Source: Vibrio profundi
GTDB taxonomy: Bacteria > Pseudomonadota > Gammaproteobacteria > Enterobacterales > Vibrionaceae
DNA: 64,000 bases
Direction: 5' to 3'
Assembly: GCF_005281835.1 (NCBI RefSeq)
Contig: NZ_RZIS01000002.1
Span: 558,001 to 622,000, forward strand
Shown in pieces: positions 61,289 to 64,000 of this stretch (position 1 is the first letter of the stretch; each line of letters starts with the position of its first letter). The notes beneath the pieces are model-generated. The model searched no databases. It had not been told where the DNA came from and worked only from the letters and a program-made list of their open reading frames with translations. The position numbers and the translations under genes were made by a program.

Positions 61289-62001
61289 TGCGCTTTTCCT
61301 TTGATTGTTTCTACTAGATAACCGACTCCCATTGCTCCGATACTGGCAAAAATCAGCGCCCCTTCAATTTTGAAATATGCGAGTGAGACGGAAAGCACCA
61401 AAGCTGAGATAACAGAGCACAGAATCGGAAGGCTTTTAATGGTTGGTATCACTATCGCAATGAAGGTCGCAGCGATCGCAAATTCCAGACCCCATAGATT
61501 GAGCCCAGGAATCACACTGCCTGCCACAATTCCCACTATGGTCGCGAGGTTCCAAAATAGATAAAAGCTCAGCCCTGCCCCTAATGCATACCAAGGTTGA
61601 AACTGCTTACTGGATTGATTGCCACAAATTGCGAAGAGTTCATCGGTTAACAAAAAACCAAGAGTAAGACGCCATTTAAGAGGAAGAGGGCTGATCTTGT
61701 CACGCATTGAAATGCTGTAAAGAAAGTGACGAGAAGTAATAAAGAACGTCGTGATTAGCATGGTTGTCAGCCCGGCTCCGGCTTTGAACATACCCATTGC
61801 CACTAACTGCGCGGCGCCTGCAAACAAAATGGCTGAGAGCGCTTGTCCTTCGAGTGGGTGCAGTCCAACATCCATAGCAAAAGAGCCAGCCAGCAGCCCC
61901 CAAGGTAAAACAGCGATACTTAACGGTAGCATTGCCATTGTTCCTTGTATGAACAGTTTGGTTCGGCTTGATGATTTTGAGTAACTAATAGCGGTATCCA
62001 T
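61285..62001 (-). CDS. azlC: AzlC-family branched-chain amino-acid exporter subunit
   Basis: A 238-residue inner-membrane protein of the AzlC/YgaZ family: MLPLSIAVLPWGLLAGSFAMDVG near the start, AGAAQLVAMGMFKAGAG, and SRHFLYSISMRDKI, the conserved R-H-x-L-Y-S segment. With AzlD it forms an exporter, as YgaZH does for valine. It is the first gene of the two-gene operon. Confidence 0.9.
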   Translation of the reverse strand: MDTAISYSKSSSRTKLFIQGTMAMLPLSIAVLPWGLLAGSFAMDVGLHPLEGQALSAILFAGAAQLVAMGMFKAGAGLTTMLITTFFITSRHFLYSISMRDKISPLPLKWRLTLGFLLTDELFAICGNQSSKQFQPWYALGAGLSFYLFWNLATIVGIVAGSVIPGLNLWGLEFAIAATFIAIVIPTIKSLPILCSVISALVLSVSLAYFKIEGALIFASIGAMGVGYLVETIKGKAQ

Positions 62002-62102
62002 ACGATTATTTGGTTAGGTATTTGATTCCAGCCTAGTGAAAAGGAAGTTAGGCGGATTGTACAAACTTGCGCTATTGATGGTAATTATAATTTTTTAAAA
62101 AG

Positions 62103-62126
62103 AAAGAGAGCCGAGGCTCTCTTTTT
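62103..62126. terminator. bidirectional intrinsic terminator, 3' end of speAB
   Basis: A stem AAAGAGAGCC / GGCTCTCTTT with a GA loop and T-rich tails on both sides lies 42 bases beyond the speB stop. Confidence 0.85.
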
Positions 62127-62167
62127 GAGTATTGAGACAGGTTCAATTAAAACAGCCTTTCCAAACA

Positions 62168-63112
62168 TTATTGTTGTGTATCTTCGGTTGTTTGAAACTT
62201 TTGTGCCGACCAAGCGTACAATAATTCGAGCGCGATGGTGGCCCCTGCTAACGCGGTAACATCGCTTTGGTCGTACGGTGGTGCGACTTCAACCACATCC
62301 ATACCAACAATATTAACGCCGGCTAAACCGCGTAGGATTTTCAGCACTTTGTCGGAGTTCAACCCACCGCAAACCGGTGTTCCTGTTCCGGGTGCGAATG
62401 CTGGATCCAGACAGTCGATGTCGAACGTTACATACACTGGTTTATCACCAATGATGTTTTTTATTTGTGCGACAATTTCTTCTGCGCTTAGGTCATTGGC
62501 TTGCATTGAATTAATAACATTAAAGCCATGGCCTTCTTGCTCGTACTCAGTGCGAATACCAATTTGAACCGAGTGCTTCGCTGAAATTAGCCCTTCGTTT
62601 GGCGCATGATAGAACATAGTGCCATGGTCATACGCACTGCCATTGGAATAGGTGTCGGTATGGGCATCGAAGTGAATCAATGCCATCTCGCCATGGTGCT
62701 TAGCATAAGCGCGCAATATTGGCAGGGTAATGAAGTGATCACCACCTAGCGCCAACATGGTTTTACCGCTCTTTAGAATTTCAGACGTTGCTGCTTCCAA
62801 TCGATAAGTAAAATCTTCTGCATCGCCACAGTCGAATACCAAATCGCCCGCATCAATCACGTTCGCGCGTTCGAATACGTTAAAGTCCCAAGGGAATTTT
62901 TTGCTTTCCCAAGCGAGGTTAACCGAAGCTCGGCGAATCGCATCTGGCCCCATACGAGCGCCAGGGCGTCCCGATGTCGCCATATCAAGCGGCACACCGA
63001 GCACTACTACATCGGCGTCGGCGCTTACTGGGTTTTTCACGTAAGGGCGGCGCACAAATGTCATTGCATTTGAGTACAGTGAATAATCAGTTTTGCTAAA
63101 CAAATCATTCAT
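62168..63112 (-). CDS. speB: agmatinase SpeB
   Basis: A 314-residue ureohydrolase that splits agmatine into putrescine and urea using two manganese ions. The metal-binding motifs are [19 protein letters not shown] and [17 protein letters not shown], all complete. Its start lies one base from the speA stop, so the genes are co-transcribed and encode consecutive steps from arginine to putrescine. Confidence 0.96.
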   Translation of the reverse strand: MNDLFSKTDYSLYSNAMTFVRRPYVKNPVSADADVVVLGVPLDMATSGRPGARMGPDAIRRASVNLAWESKKFPWDFNVFERANVIDAGDLVFDCGDAEDFTYRLEAATSEILKSGKTMLALGGDHFITLPILRAYAKHHGEMALIHFDAHTDTYSNGSAYDHGTMFYHAPNEGLISAKHSVQIGIRTEYEQEGHGFNVINSMQANDLSAEEIVAQIKNIIGDKPVYVTFDIDCLDPAFAPGTGTPVCGGLNSDKVLKILRGLAGVNIVGMDVVEVAPPYDQSDVTALAGATIALELLYAWSAQKFQTTEDTQQ

Positions 63113-64000
63113 TTAGAAATCCTCTAAATAAGTATAACCACTTAAGCCTTGCTCAAGTTCATCGAGCACGTTTTGTTGCTCTTCAATCGCAACTCGTTGG
63201 CTTACGAGCTCACGGTAATTGGTTCGAATTTTGTCTACGTCAATGTGAACGTAGCGCATCATATCTTCAACTGAATCGCCTTCATTAATGGATTCGATCA
63301 CTGCTTTACCGCTTTCATCGACGTTGACTACTGCGCTATGGGTGTCACCAAATAGGTTGTGCATGTCACCCAAGATCTCTTGGTATGCTCCCACTAGGAA
63401 AAAGCCCATCAGATACGGTTTGTTTTTATCAAAAGCGGGTACTGGCAATGTGGTTTCGATGCCTTGACCTTCAACGTATTGTTCAATCGCGCCATCTGAA
63501 TCACACGTAATGTCGAGCATTATAGCGCGTCGGTCTTCTACGTTTTCCAAACCGGATAGAGGCAATACAGGGAATACCTGATCGATACCCCATGCATCTG
63601 GCAGTGATTGGAATAGCGAAAAATTCACAAAGAATTTATCGGCTAGTCGCTCGTTCAACTCATCCAAAATCGGTCGATGAAAACGATTTTTGTTGCTCAT
63701 TTGGCGGCTGAGCTCGAAGTAGATACGCAGAGACAATTGCTCTGCCCACGCTCGTTGCTGGAGGTTTAGCAGCCCCATCGCAAACTGCGAGTGCACTTCG
63801 GATAAGTCGCTTTGTGTATCGTTGTAAATCTCAATCAATGCACGAGCGTCAGTCCCGTCTTGTAAGTTTTCCCAGTTGCGCCACATGTTTTGCAACAGCG
63901 TAGGAGCAGCCTGCTCTGGAGCAATCATTTCTTCTGGATGGTACGTTTCGTTACCAATCACATTGGTGATCAACACCGCATGATGAGCAGTAATAGAGCG
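63113..64000 (-). CDS. speA: biosynthetic arginine decarboxylase SpeA, C-terminal part (start outside window)
   Basis: The frame stays open to the last base of the window, so about 295 C-terminal residues are present of a protein normally about 630-660 long. The visible start GRS-like [17 protein letters not shown] corresponds to the conserved H-H segment of SpeA before its C-terminal beta barrel. [23 protein letters not shown] is the catalytic-cysteine-side region typical of the family. It makes agmatine from arginine with pyridoxal phosphate and lies directly upstream of speB. Confidence 0.95.
   Translation of the reverse strand, partial: RSITAHHAVLITNVIGNETYHPEEMIAPEQAAPTLLQNMWRNWENLQDGTDARALIEIYNDTQSDLSEVHSQFAMGLLNLQQRAWAEQLSLRIYFELSRQMSNKNRFHRPILDELNERLADKFFVNFSLFQSLPDAWGIDQVFPVLPLSGLENVEDRRAIMLDITCDSDGAIEQYVEGQGIETTLPVPAFDKNKPYLMGFFLVGAYQEILGDMHNLFGDTHSAVVNVDESGKAVIESINEGDSVEDMMRYVHIDVDKIRTNYRELVSQRVAIEEQQNVLDELEQGLSGYTYLEDF

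Noticed and set aside
1..64000. CRISPR arrays, rRNA, tRNA, prophage or intact insertion sequences
   Set aside because: Looked for regular spaced repeats, cloverleaf genes, transposase and phage proteins; none seen by eye.

Overview
The window is a bacterial chromosome segment whose gene content and protein sequences point to a marine Vibrio. The markers are the complete heme-uptake locus hutWXZ / tonB-exbB-exbD-hutBCD, a LuxT-type TetR regulator, two Vibrio-type porins, cheV, speA-speB, pyrC and nadE. In V. cholerae several of these (hut locus, the LuxT homologue, pyrC, nadE, speAB) lie on chromosome II, so a chromosome II origin is likely; this is inference from recalled gene order. No rRNA, tRNA, CRISPR array, intact insertion sequence or prophage was seen.

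Layout. (a) 1-4080: a run of short, unrelated, same-strand genes: a methyltransferase fragment, a DMT transporter, a small zinc-ribbon protein and four different GNAT acetyltransferases. Each has its own spacer and no operon logic, which looks like gene cassettes or accessory DNA. (b) 4120-17835: mostly core metabolism: glgX, a maltose-type acetyltransferase, an M14-type hydrolase, a membrane diguanylate cyclase, pyrC with a good PurR box, a YqaE/Pmp3 peptide, a MOSC/flavin-reductase/2Fe-2S fusion, divergent nadE and a NadD-like gene, and an acyltransferase. (c) 17932-20635: a small accessory patch with a secreted 20-residue-repeat protein and two paralogous lipoproteins. (d) 20781-29826: a DUF1496 protein, a YfcZ/YiiS protein, luxT and the heme-uptake locus. 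TonB-ExbBD energises outer-membrane heme uptake, HutBCD carries heme across the inner membrane, and HutWXZ handles heme in the cytoplasm. Fur-like boxes lie in the hutW/tonB divergent region and upstream of luxT. (e) 29949-39297: an adenosyltransferase-like protein, cheV, ppiC, a cytoplasmic GH13 amylase, two tandem paralogous dCache chemoreceptors and a YjiH permease. (f) 39534-51161: mixed housekeeping and signalling genes, including an orphan glycogen-binding-like E-set protein, an M23 peptidoglycan endopeptidase, a GAF-like/GGDEF/EAL protein, a LysR/Bcr divergent pair, a 44-residue peptide gene, a two-domain glutaredoxin and a second M14-type deacylase. (g) 51241-59067: two porins flanking a suppressor-of-copper-sensitivity (Scs) periplasmic thiol-redox operon that encodes two ScsC paralogues. 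(h) 59178-64000: an ohr/ohrR peroxide-defence pair with duplicated operators, an FAH-family hydrolase, azlCD, and the polyamine genes speB and speA (speA runs off the window).

Most transcription units end in clear intrinsic terminators, many bidirectional between convergent genes. No completely new multi-gene system is evident. The items most worth a second look are the self-contained MOSC-reductase fusion, the duplicated ScsC, the tandem lipoproteins with conserved upstream DNA, the degenerate adenosyltransferase-fold protein beside the hut genes, the cassette-like GNAT cluster, and the Fur-like box upstream of luxT.
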